Assembly (NCBI GenBank): GCA_039029195.1
Contig: JBCCGR010000048.1
Span: 1-35,124, forward strand
Source: JBCCGR01 sp039029195
Lineage (GTDB): Bacteria; Pseudomonadota; Alphaproteobacteria; Rhizobiales; Rhizobiaceae
Length of the DNA: 35,124 bases
Reading direction: 5' to 3'
Every line of letters begins with the position of its first letter. Position 1 is the first letter of the stretch. The position numbers and the translations under genes were made by a program. This document shows, one piece after another, positions 16,246-24,180 of the stretch. The notes beneath the pieces are model-generated. The model searched no databases and was not told the DNA's origin. It saw nothing but the letters and a program-made list of their open reading frames with translations.

Positions 16246-17154
16246 ATGAGCACATTACTTGTTGCTGGCGCGACGGGATATCTCGGGCGTCACATCGTAA
16301 AGCACTATATGAGCCTTGGTTGGCACGTTCGGGCTCTTGTTCGAAACGCGGAAAAGGCGCGGTCCTCCGGGCTTGAAGCGAGTGAACTGTTCGAAGGAGA
16401 AGCCACCAGGCCGGAAAGTCTGAAGAATGTGATGGATGGCGTTGGCCTTGTGATCTCCGCGCTTGGCATCACCCGCCAGAGAGACGGCGTAGACTACCAC
16501 GATGTGGACTTTCAAGCGAACGTAAATCTGCTGATGGACGCTGAAGGATCAGATGTCGGGCGCTTTGCCTATGTTCATGTGTTGAATGCGAAGGCTATGG
16601 CCGGCGTACCCATGGTCGATGCAAAGCAAGCCTTTGTGGATCGGCTTCAATCTTCACCGATAGAATCAACTGTCATTTGCCCCAGCGGGTTCTTCTCCGA
16701 CATGGCTGACTTTTACACTATGTCGAAGGCAGGCCGGGTTTGGCTCTTTGGAGATGGATCGAACCGAATGAACCCCATTGATGGGGTCGATTTGGCTGCG
16801 GCGATCGCTCAGACGATTGAAGACAAGCGTGAGTTTGTCGAGATTGGCGGTCCTGATGTGCTTTCCCATCGAGAAATTGCCGAACTCGCCTTTGCAGTCC
16901 GGTCAAAGCCCGTCAAGATCACCTATTTGCCCGACATCATCCGCAAGGTGCCGATTCGTCTTCTGCCCTTTGTCACCCCGAAGCATGTCCATGGCCCGGC
17001 GCTCATGTTCCTGAATGCCATCGGTATGGACATGGTTGGAGAAGTTCATGGAACGAAACGCCTGCGGGACCATTTCAGTGAACTAGCACGGCGCGATGCA
17101 AAGGTTCCGGAAAACCCGAAGTCTATGCGACAGGAGGCGCAAAATGCGCACTGA
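16246..17154 (+). CDS. NAD(P)-binding epimerase/SDR-like protein
   Basis: A 302-residue Rossmann-fold protein. The dinucleotide motif GATGYLG is at residues 8-14, an arginine (ALVRNAEKA) follows the second strand and suggests NADP preference, and NPIDGVDLAAAI is the typical atypical-SDR segment. The central part lacks an obvious YxxxK pair, as in NmrA-like proteins. It is the third gene of the TetR-controlled operon; the cupin gene starts before its stop (11 bp overlap). Confidence 0.87.
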   Translation: MSTLLVAGATGYLGRHIVKHYMSLGWHVRALVRNAEKARSSGLEASELFEGEATRPESLKNVMDGVGLVISALGITRQRDGVDYHDVDFQANVNLLMDAEGSDVGRFAYVHVLNAKAMAGVPMVDAKQAFVDRLQSSPIESTVICPSGFFSDMADFYTMSKAGRVWLFGDGSNRMNPIDGVDLAAAIAQTIEDKREFVEIGGPDVLSHREIAELAFAVRSKPVKITYLPDIIRKVPIRLLPFVTPKHVHGPALMFLNAIGMDMVGEVHGTKRLRDHFSELARRDAKVPENPKSMRQEAQNAH

Positions 17155-17530
17155 CCAACCTGCACAAACGATAGACCAAACAGCAAAGCCGCAACTCCTC
17201 AAATCTGTCGATCTCACTTCAATAGATCCTTCCTGGTTTGGCAAAGTGGAAGGCAGAGAGATTGGAACACAAGCGACGATCCTCTTTTTCTCAACGGAAA
17301 AGATCGGTGACGGACCACCACTACATACACACGAGTATGATGAACTCTTTTTGATCGGCTCCGGACGGGCACGTTTCACTGTCGGAGACACAAACTTCGT
17401 CGCAGAACGCGGCGATGTTGTCTTGGGACCAGCACAAATTCCGCACAAGTTTGAAAACCTGGGCCCTGAACCCTTTCAAACGACCGATATCCATTTGAGC
17501 GATCACTTTGAGCAGATCGAGCTGCAGTGA
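17144..17530 (+). CDS. single-domain cupin protein
   Basis: About 128 residues. Cupin motif 1 is visible as PPLHTHEYDELFLIGSGRARF, with two His and a Glu as likely metal ligands; motif 2 is GDVVLGPAQIPHKFENLG, with the fourth ligand His. The ATG at 17144 follows an excellent ribosome site, AGGAGG (17131-17136); the open frame starts earlier, at 17096. It overlaps the preceding gene. Small cupins of this kind may be dioxygenases, isomerases or sensors; no specific reaction can be assigned. Confidence 0.85.
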   Translation: MRTDQPAQTIDQTAKPQLLKSVDLTSIDPSWFGKVEGREIGTQATILFFSTEKIGDGPPLHTHEYDELFLIGSGRARFTVGDTNFVAERGDVVLGPAQIPHKFENLGPEPFQTTDIHLSDHFEQIELQ

Positions 17531-17544
17531 GGTAAGCTTTGACC

Positions 17545-18519
17545 ATGAAAGCTGTCATCTATGAGAAATATGGACCGGTCGACGTCTTGCAGATTGAAGA
17601 GGTTCCGACACCTGAACCAGCGGCGGACGAAATTCTGATCAAGGTTCGCGCAACCGCTGTCACAACTGCCGACTGGCGCATGCGATCTCTGGAAATGCCC
17701 GGTGCCATGAAGATCCTCGGACGGTTGATGTTCGGCATCTTAGGACCAAAAAACAAAGTCCTGGGAACGGACGTGGCTGGCGACGTCGTCAAAGTTGGAT
17801 CGAGCACTACCACGTTCAAGGTGGGCGATGCCGTGTTTGGACATATTGGCAAAGGTGGCCACGCCGAATTTGCGGTCGCGAAAGAGAAAAGTGCCATCCT
17901 TCCAAAACCCGAAGCGTTGACTTACGAAAAAGCTGCTGCACTGCCGTTCGGCGCACTGTGCGCACTCGTATTCCTTCGAGACTTTGCCAAAGTTAAAGAA
18001 GGACATCACATTCTGATCATCGGCGCATCAGGCAATGTTGGTGTTTATGCAGTCCAGATCGCAAAGGCTCTTGGAGCCCGTGTCACAGCAGTCGCGAGCA
18101 CGCCAAATGCAGATTTAGTTGAACGCTTGGGTGCCGATGAATTTGTTGACTACAAGACCACTGACCTCGCCTTTCTTAGTCAGAAATTTGACGTGATCTT
18201 CGATACCTTTGGTTCGCTGTCCTTCAAAGAAACCCAAAAGATACTGACAGACGAAGGCCTATTTCTGCCGCTCAATTTCAGCTTGGGCGAGGCGTTCGTG
18301 AACCTCCTGACAGGTTGGACGCGCAAGAAAAAGATGATGACGGGAGTGAACGGCGACAGAAGAGAAGATCTGTCGGAACTGGTAGGTCTTATTCAATGCG
18401 GAAAGCTGAAACCCGTTGTCGATAAGGCCTATGAGCTTGAGGACATTCGAAGCGCGCACCAGCACGTGGAAGGACGCAATCGCAAAGGCAGCGTGGTTGT
18501 TCAAATTAATGGCACTTAA
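17545..18519 (+). CDS. quinone oxidoreductase-like MDR-family dehydrogenase
   Basis: About 324 residues of the medium-chain dehydrogenase/reductase superfamily. MKAVIYEKYGPVDVLQIEEVPTP begins the GroES-like domain, GTDVAGDVVKVGS and GDAVFG follow, and the nucleotide-binding motif is IGASGNVGVYAVQIAKALGA. The cysteines of a structural zinc site are not seen, so it is closer to zinc-independent NADPH:quinone reductases and enoyl reductases than to classical alcohol dehydrogenases. GAGG at 17529-17532 lies before it; a TTG at 17539 is an alternative start. It is the last gene of the TetR-controlled operon. Confidence 0.88.
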   Translation: MKAVIYEKYGPVDVLQIEEVPTPEPAADEILIKVRATAVTTADWRMRSLEMPGAMKILGRLMFGILGPKNKVLGTDVAGDVVKVGSSTTTFKVGDAVFGHIGKGGHAEFAVAKEKSAILPKPEALTYEKAAALPFGALCALVFLRDFAKVKEGHHILIIGASGNVGVYAVQIAKALGARVTAVASTPNADLVERLGADEFVDYKTTDLAFLSQKFDVIFDTFGSLSFKETQKILTDEGLFLPLNFSLGEAFVNLLTGWTRKKKMMTGVNGDRREDLSELVGLIQCGKLKPVVDKAYELEDIRSAHQHVEGRNRKGSVVVQINGT

Positions 18520-18798
18520 GCGGACAAAGCGAATTGGTATGGCGGGAGTGGCGGTTCGATGGGCGCCTGTGTCCGATCTAACAACTGAGAGAAATCGGGC
18601 ATAGGTCGAACCAACAGCCATCGTCTCAATCCGATGGAAGCAGACGTTGAATCGATGAAGACACAGCCAGATTCTTTACATATCCGTTCCATTGACACCA
18701 GTGTCGTCACCAATGTCGACGTGATTGTGAAACTGGATTATGACGTTTTAGGATCGAGATGATGAAATGTGAACTCGAGCGTTATCTAAGGAGCGTCC

Positions 18799-19035
18799 GT
18801 GGAAAACCAGTCACTCGTGGCAGATTTAGTGAGCTGGATAAAGGCGAAGCCGCGCACCTATCCAGAAGTCATGGACGCCTGGAAAACATCATGCCCGCGC
18901 CTATCAATCTGGGAAGACACAGTTCAGATGGGCCTGGTAAAACGCGAACTTGGCGACGGGGGAACGTCCATCGTGACGGTCACCAAGAAGGGAGAGGCGT
19001 TCCTACAAACGTTGAACGATAATCCACCTGCGTGA
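18799..19035 (+). CDS. conserved 78-residue protein, probable winged-helix fold
   Basis: A small protein with a GTG start and AAGGAG five bases upstream. The sequence LVADLVSWIKAKPRTYPEVMDAWKTSCPRLSIWEDTVQMGLVKRELGDGGTSIVTVTKKGEAFL looks like a helix-turn-helix followed by a beta wing. It resembles small conserved alphaproteobacterial proteins of unknown role. It stands alone after the redox operon (about 280 bases away, nothing else recognised in that gap) and is convergent with the PrpF gene. Function unknown. Confidence 0.65.
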   Translation: MENQSLVADLVSWIKAKPRTYPEVMDAWKTSCPRLSIWEDTVQMGLVKRELGDGGTSIVTVTKKGEAFLQTLNDNPPA

Positions 19036-19048
19036 CCCGGACTGCTCT

Positions 19049-20128
19049 CTACATTCCTTGTGGCACGTGAACATGGCCCGAAAACAATTTCCGCGCTGTG
19101 CGAAGCAGCCCGGCCGAGTTTAATACAAAACCACTCCGGCCGATTTCATGGTCGAAGACCACGTCGATGACACCCGATGGATGCTCAAGTTGGATTGGCA
19201 CCGGCTTGGCATTCGGCTGGGCGAACAATCCTTCTGCCACCGTGCCCGGCGCCAGCAAACAGGAGCCGGTGCAGATTGACCCTGTGACGGCATAGCTTGG
19301 ATGGCAGGCCCACGGCATGAAATAGCGTGCGGTGATGGAACCGCCATCCTTGGGTGGCGCAAGCAGACCGACCTTGGGAACGACAGACTGGCTGATATCC
19401 CCCAAGCCCATCATCTCGCCAGCTTTGATCCGCAGAGGTTCGATGCGTTCAAAGAGAGCCTTGTTGCCGTCGAGTTCCTCCCGGCTTTCATAGCCCGAGA
19501 CTCCGAAATCCTCGGCACGCCCAATCATCATCGGCATGGCGACATCGATGCATGTCACGTCGATACCATCAATTATGTCAATGCTCTTGCCGGTTGGGAA
19601 CAGGCTGCCGGTTTTGGAACCGATCACATCCATGAAGTTCAAAATCACGGGAGCGGCAGTTCCTGGTACACCATTGATGCTGGCGTCGCCATCATAGTTG
19701 ACCACACCGCCCGGTGTTTGAACGATTGCTTCAACCCGTGCGCCCGTATTGATACTCAATATCTTCACTGGCGTTTCATCGCCGGTTGTCGACAACAATC
19801 CCATTTCGAGAGCCGCCGGTCCGACGCCTGCAAGAATGTTGCCGCATGTTGGTGCGAAATCCACCAGACGGTCTTCCACAGAAACCTGGGCAAAGAAGTA
19901 ATCGACGTCTGCCCAGGCGTCCTTCGAGGGTGAGAGCATCGCAACTTTGGTGGTAACAGCGTTGCCTGCTCCAACACCATCTATGTTCAACGGGTGACCG
20001 GATCCAACGGCTGCAATGAGAACCTCTGCCAATTTCTCACGGTCTTCGGGCAGGTCAGCAGCGTTGAAATACGGTCCCTTTGAGGTTCCACCTCGCATCA
20101 GGATGCAGGGTATATCGCGCTGACTCAT
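19049..20128 (-). CDS. PrpF-family isomerase (4-oxalomesaconate tautomerase or aconitate isomerase-like)
   Basis: A 359-residue protein of the PrpF family, two-domain proton-shuffling isomerases that act on unsaturated tricarboxylates. Seen: MRGGTSKGPYF at about 11-21, GAGNAVTTKVAML, VDFAPTCGNILAGVGPAALE with the conserved cysteine, and a second GSICTGSCL segment. Known members isomerise methylaconitate (PrpF), aconitate, or 4-oxalomesaconate (GalD). The length and N-terminus are close to GalD-like proteins. It is the last gene of tctC-tctAB-prpF, 30 bases after the permease, so the substrate is probably a tricarboxylate brought in by that transporter. No protocatechuate or gallate genes are nearby, which weighs against a GalD role. 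Confidence 0.87.
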   Translation of the reverse strand: MSQRDIPCILMRGGTSKGPYFNAADLPEDREKLAEVLIAAVGSGHPLNIDGVGAGNAVTTKVAMLSPSKDAWADVDYFFAQVSVEDRLVDFAPTCGNILAGVGPAALEMGLLSTTGDETPVKILSINTGARVEAIVQTPGGVVNYDGDASINGVPGTAAPVILNFMDVIGSKTGSLFPTGKSIDIIDGIDVTCIDVAMPMMIGRAEDFGVSGYESREELDGNKALFERIEPLRIKAGEMMGLGDISQSVVPKVGLLAPPKDGGSITARYFMPWACHPSYAVTGSICTGSCLLAPGTVAEGLFAQPNAKPVPIQLEHPSGVIDVVFDHEIGRSGFVLNSAGLLRTARKLFSGHVHVPQGM

Positions 20129-20158
20129 TCGTCTTTATCCAAAGTAGAAGTGGCTTGA

Positions 20159-22186
20159 TCAGGTGAACGGCCAGGGAAGGTCGAAATAGGCCTGCAAAAG
20201 ACCTGGCGGAAAATCGCGGTTAAGTGTCCAGGCCATGCCGCACATGAACGCGACCCCAGCGCCGGTGTAGAGCACAACATGAGGCCAGGCCAGTCCGGCC
20301 CTTTTGCGCAGGAAACTGACCAGAAAAACGGCCAGCGCGAGAATGAAGCCAACCAGCGACGTCAGGATCAGGAGAAAAGCGAACCATGCCAGCGTCGGCC
20401 AAAGTCCATGCACATTCGCCCGGCCCTCTTCAGAATTCTCCCGGTCGGCAAACAAAGGATGGGATTCGGCCGAGAGCATCATCTGAACCAGCAGGATGAG
20501 GATGCCAACCAGCGACACGCTGGCCACGAACACCGGAAACACCCTGTCGACCGCCGCATAGTCCGGGATCATCGCTGTGTTCACGAGGGCAAAAACGATG
20601 AAGGCCGTCAGCGCCAGAAGGAACATCAAAGGCGCTCGTTTCCCCCCGGACGGGACTTCGCCTTCTGCAAGAATGTTCTTCGCCTGACGCAGGCCGATGA
20701 CAACGGACAGGACCGTGATGATCAAAAGGATGATCACAATGGGCGAGGCAACATAAGCCATGCCAGCCTCAAAACCTTCACGGAAACGAATGCCGGCAAT
20801 CTGGTTCGCATTGTTTGAGTAGTTTTCGACCGGGTTGGAAAGCACAAATCCGATAAGGAACGCAGGCCGCGACCAGTCGAACCGTCGCATCATGATGCCC
20901 AGAAAACCAATCGCGAAAAGTGCAACAAGATCCATCAGGTTCTGACCCGACTGGAAGGCTGCGAACGAGATGATCATGAAAATGAAGGGTGCGAGCAGGG
21001 CGAACCGGATATTCGTCAGTCGCGCAATGGTGCCGGAAAGGGCGATGCACAAAATGGTGCCAAGCACGTTGGCCAGCGCCAGCAGCCAGACAATCGAGTA
21101 GGTGAAATCGAGATTGTTTTCAAGCATCGACGGCCCGACATCAATGCCGCTTCCAAGCAGGGCCAGCGCGCCAATGAACACAGCCATTGATCCCGATCCC
21201 GGGATGCCGAACAGCAAAGTCGGGACCAAACCGCCGCCTTCCTTAGCATTGTTTGAGCTTTCCGGGCCAATGATGCCGCGCACATCGCCCTTGCCAAACC
21301 CGTCCTTTTCTTTGGCCGTTTGCACCGTGTGGCCATAGGCGATCCAGTCCACTACCGATCCACCCAACCCCGGTATCACGCCCACAACCACACCGATGAT
21401 TGAGCAGCGCATTGAAAGCCATTTGTTGGCCCACCAGTCCTTTATACCGTTGATCCAGCCTGCTCCGATGGCTGACCGCTCAGCGATCGCCTTGTCCTGT
21501 CGAAGCAGCGCGACGATTTCGGGGATGGCGAAGATACCCAGCCCGACGATAACCAGTTTCAGCCCGTCCGCTAGATAGGGCAAATCATAGCTGGCCATTC
21601 GGAGTTCACCATTGAACGGCCCTTCACCAATTGTCCCGACGAGCATGCCGATGCCCGCCGCAACGATACCTTTGATTGCGACTCTACCAGCAAGGATGCC
21701 GACCATCGAAAGGCCAAACACGGACACCATCAGCAGTTCCGGTGATTTGAACAGCAGAACCACCGGGCGGGCGACGAGTATGAAAATTGTCAGAAAGGCC
21801 GCACCGATCAGCCCGCCAAACAAAGACGACGCAAAGGCTGCGGAAAGAGCCCGCGCCGCCATGCCCTTCTTCGCCATCGGAAAACCATCAAGCACTGTTG
21901 CCTGCGAAGCCGATGATCCCGGAATCCCCATAAGGACAGACGCGAAAGTGTCAGACGTGGGCACAACCGCGACCATACCAATCATCAGGGCAAGACCGAG
22001 CACGGGATCCATGCCGAACATGAACGGGAGCAGGAGCGACAGACCGGCAATGCCGCCAAGGCCCGGAAACACACCGATGCACAGACCCATCACCACGCCC
22101 AGCAAAAGATAGCCAAGCACCACGGGCTGCAGGATTTGGGAAAACGCTGCGCCAAGCGCTGGAATGGCATCCTGGAACAATTCCAT
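20159..22186 (-). CDS. tripartite tricarboxylate transporter permease, TctA-TctB fusion
   Basis: A 675-residue membrane protein. Residues 1 to about 500 are TctA: the G-rich loop GVFPGLGGIAGLSLLLPF, a second glycine-rich loop VIPGLGGSVVDWIAYG, and GIPGSGSMAVFIGAL. The last 160 residues, from KRAPLMFLLALTAFIVFAL on, have four further helices and match TctB, normally a separate small subunit. The ATG at 22186 has AAAGGG seven bases before it and begins MELFQDAIPALGAAF, the usual TctA start; 22276 would add unlikely residues. The transporter imports a carboxylate with Na+ or H+ together with the TctC protein. A terminator-like hairpin precedes it. Confidence 0.9.
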   Translation of the reverse strand: MELFQDAIPALGAAFSQILQPVVLGYLLLGVVMGLCIGVFPGLGGIAGLSLLLPFMFGMDPVLGLALMIGMVAVVPTSDTFASVLMGIPGSSASQATVLDGFPMAKKGMAARALSAAFASSLFGGLIGAAFLTIFILVARPVVLLFKSPELLMVSVFGLSMVGILAGRVAIKGIVAAGIGMLVGTIGEGPFNGELRMASYDLPYLADGLKLVIVGLGIFAIPEIVALLRQDKAIAERSAIGAGWINGIKDWWANKWLSMRCSIIGVVVGVIPGLGGSVVDWIAYGHTVQTAKEKDGFGKGDVRGIIGPESSNNAKEGGGLVPTLLFGIPGSGSMAVFIGALALLGSGIDVGPSMLENNLDFTYSIVWLLALANVLGTILCIALSGTIARLTNIRFALLAPFIFMIISFAAFQSGQNLMDLVALFAIGFLGIMMRRFDWSRPAFLIGFVLSNPVENYSNNANQIAGIRFREGFEAGMAYVASPIVIILLIITVLSVVIGLRQAKNILAEGEVPSGGKRAPLMFLLALTAFIVFALVNTAMIPDYAAVDRVFPVFVASVSLVGILILLVQMMLSAESHPLFADRENSEEGRANVHGLWPTLAWFAFLLILTSLVGFILALAVFLVSFLRKRAGLAWPHVVLYTGAGVAFMCGMAWTLNRDFPPGLLQAYFDLPWPFT

Positions 22187-22244
22187 GAAACACCCTTTCG
22201 CTTTCTCTGGAAATCTTTGGGACGCCCTGCTGTCCAGCCTGATT

Positions 22245-22274
22245 AAAAAGGGTTCCCGTCCGAAGACGAGAACC
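22245..22274 (-). terminator. intercistronic terminator/attenuator between tctC and tctAB
   Basis: On the minus strand a 10-bp stem (GGTTCTCGTC with GACGGGAACC, one G-U pair) closes a TTCG tetraloop and is followed by C and five T residues. It lies 12 bases after the tctC stop. Partial termination here would give more binding protein than permease. Confidence 0.75.
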
Positions 22275-22286
22275 ACTTCACCAGGG

Positions 22287-23375
22287 TTACTTCTTTAGTT
22301 GAACGCCGAAGTCGTCTTTCAACCAACCCACTACGAATGCCTTAGCGGACTCAGGAACAGTGGTTGCATTTTCAAGCGCGGTTTTAGCACCTGCACCTGT
22401 AAACATAGGGTATTTTCCGAGCCGCTTCTTTGATATTTCCGCAAAATCCGGACGGGCTTTGATGGTTTCAAAGGCCTTCACGAATGTATCGACCACTTCT
22501 TGCGGAGTGCCGTTTGGCAGGAATGCGAGCTTCTGTGAAGGGAAGCCAGCAACGAAGAAGGCTTTCCAGGCATCCCAGGCTTCTCCAGAGGTCTCGCAAC
22601 CATCAGTCTTTTCGCAGACTTCCTTGAAGGTTGGCAGGTCCGGGAAGGTTGGATCGCGGACAATATTGCCACTGTCGTCGAGGGAACCCCATGTCATCAT
22701 GGGAACAGCTTTGCCGGCGGCAACCATCTCTGCAGAGCCTTTGAGATAGCCGGACGAGGTCTGGTAGTCGATTGTGGCTTCCCCACTTTCGAACATCTTG
22801 CGGCCATCGCCACGGCCCTTGATTCCCATGACGTGCTCAACTTTCATGCCAAGCATTTTCCAGGCAAGGGCCGGCACCAGATCAAGACGGGTTGCACCCT
22901 GATTGCCGTAAACGAAGGTGATGTCCTTCAGATTGTTGGCAGAACCATCGAACTTCTTACCAGCCTCAGGGCTGAGATAGGCAACGCCGCCGGTTCCCGA
23001 CGCCATGACCGGGATCCAGTCCTTGTACTCATATTTCACACGCGGGTCGCCGAGCAGATAGGGAAATTGCGTGGAACCGGAGGAGCCAAACATCACCGTG
23101 CCATCGCCACCCTTTTGACGCTGGAACCAGTTGGCCCCTTTTGTGGAACCCGCGCCCGGCATGAACTTGACGACAACGGTCGGATTGCCGGGCAGTGCTT
23201 CGGAAAGAAGCGGTGCGAAGAAGTTCGCCCACTTTGCCGATCCGCCGGTTTCAGAAAACGGAATGGTCCATTCGATGGTCTTGCCCGACATGTCGACGGC
23301 GTGGGCCGACACCGTGCAGCCGAGCGCGAATGCACCGGCAGCGATGATCTTCAGGAATGATTGCTTGCGTTTCAT
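22287..23375 (-). CDS. tripartite tricarboxylate transporter substrate-binding protein (TctC type)
   Basis: A 362-residue periplasmic binding protein. The signal peptide is residues 1-26 (MKRKQSFLKIIAAGAFALGCTVSAHA). The mature protein begins GKTIEWTIPFSETGGSAKWANFFAPLLSEALPGNP, the usual ligand-loop region of TctC proteins, and carries FMPGAGSTKGANWF. The ATG at 23375 has GGGAGG upstream; the open frame extends to 23591, but only this start gives a signal peptide. It is longer than many TctC proteins by about 40 residues. It heads the tctC-tctAB-prpF unit and is divergent from the response-regulator gene. Confidence 0.88.
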   Translation of the reverse strand: MKRKQSFLKIIAAGAFALGCTVSAHAVDMSGKTIEWTIPFSETGGSAKWANFFAPLLSEALPGNPTVVVKFMPGAGSTKGANWFQRQKGGDGTVMFGSSGSTQFPYLLGDPRVKYEYKDWIPVMASGTGGVAYLSPEAGKKFDGSANNLKDITFVYGNQGATRLDLVPALAWKMLGMKVEHVMGIKGRGDGRKMFESGEATIDYQTSSGYLKGSAEMVAAGKAVPMMTWGSLDDSGNIVRDPTFPDLPTFKEVCEKTDGCETSGEAWDAWKAFFVAGFPSQKLAFLPNGTPQEVVDTFVKAFETIKARPDFAEISKKRLGKYPMFTGAGAKTALENATTVPESAKAFVVGWLKDDFGVQLKK

Positions 23376-23381
23376 TTTGGT

Positions 23382-23405
23382 CCTCCCAGACACGTTTCGT
23401 GGGAG
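23382..23405 (-). promoter_or_regulatory. hairpin that can cover the tctC ribosome site
   Basis: In the tctC leader, CTCCCA (plus-strand 23400-23405) can pair with TGGGAG (23383-23388), which contains most of the GGGAGG ribosome site. A nested CACG/CGTG pairing also exists. It could reduce translation or mark a regulated leader. Confidence 0.4.
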
Positions 23406-23471
23406 AAGACCGATACTGAATACGCTCTCCTCCCAAAAAGCAGAATTCACAATCGCCCTTCTGGCCGACCA

Positions 23472-23491
23472 ACCTTTCATGTACCTTTCAT
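23472..23491. promoter_or_regulatory. direct repeats with 11-bp period, response-regulator site candidate
   Basis: ACCTTTCAT occurs at 23472-23480 and again at 23483-23491, exactly 11 bp apart. OmpR/PhoB-family regulators bind as head-to-tail dimers to direct repeats of about this period. The site is 21 bases before the response-regulator start and about 100 bases before divergent tctC, so it may serve both. Confidence 0.6.
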
Positions 23492-23511
23492 TCTCGAAAG
23501 GATTGGGGACG

Positions 23512-24180
23512 ATGCGAATAGCGATCGTGGAAGACAACAGACCCTTGGCCGACGGGATTGCTAAAGCGTTCACGGCGGACGGCCACGGCATTGATCAGTT
23601 GCACGATGGTGCGGATGCGGACCGGTTTCTGCGCGATGAAACACCGGACCTGATTATTCTGGACATCAACCTGCCCGGAAAATCCGGCCTTGAAATTTTG
23701 AAATCACTGCGGGAACGCAAATCCCAGACCCCGGTTTTGCTGCTGACCGCGCGAGATGCGCTGACCGACAAGATTGACGGGCTCGATCTTGGGGCTGACG
23801 ACTACCTGACCAAACCATTTGATCTGGCTGAACTCAAAGCCCGGGCAAGAGCCCTCATGCGACGGTCAGAAAAACAGATCACGACATCCATTCGTCTTGG
23901 CAAGCTGGAACTGGAGCCGGATGCGCGGCAGATCAAAATTTCTGGCGATCTTCTGGATCTTCCCCGCCGGGAATATGCGGTCGCAGAAATTCTGATCCGG
24001 GGAAAAGACCGGATCATTTCCAAGGGTCAGATCCTTGATCATCTCTACGGCGCGGGCGCGGAAATTGAAGACAACGCCGTTGAACTATACATTCACAGAC
24101 TGCGAAAGCGCATTGCGGGTAGTGGTGTGGAAATCAGGACCGCCCGCGGGCTTGGCTATTGCTTGCGGGAGGTCGGATGA
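23512..24180 (+). CDS. tctD: OmpR-family response regulator, TctD-like
   Basis: A 222-residue two-domain regulator. Receiver: acidic pair E7/D8, phospho-acceptor D51 in LIILDINLPG, T79 and K101 (all key residues present). The C-terminal winged helix spans about 127-222 and ends VELYIHRLRKRIAGSGVEIRTARGLGYCL. The ATG at 23512 has AAAGGA and GGGG upstream. It overlaps the kinase gene by 4 bp and is divergent from tctC, as in tricarboxylate-responsive TctD/TctE systems. Control of the transporter and dehydrogenase genes is inferred. Confidence 0.9.
   Translation: MRIAIVEDNRPLADGIAKAFTADGHGIDQLHDGADADRFLRDETPDLIILDINLPGKSGLEILKSLRERKSQTPVLLLTARDALTDKIDGLDLGADDYLTKPFDLAELKARARALMRRSEKQITTSIRLGKLELEPDARQIKISGDLLDLPRREYAVAEILIRGKDRIISKGQILDHLYGAGAEIEDNAVELYIHRLRKRIAGSGVEIRTARGLGYCLREVG

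Noticed and set aside
21612..22112. Plus-strand open frame of 166 codons over the permease gene
   Set aside because: It is antisense to TctA, rich in Pro, Ser and Thr as expected for a shadow frame, with no domain or ribosome site.
23131..23511. Long open frame upstream of the response regulator
   Set aside because: It lies opposite the tctC signal-peptide region, and the receiver domain starts exactly at 23512, so the extension is only an open frame.
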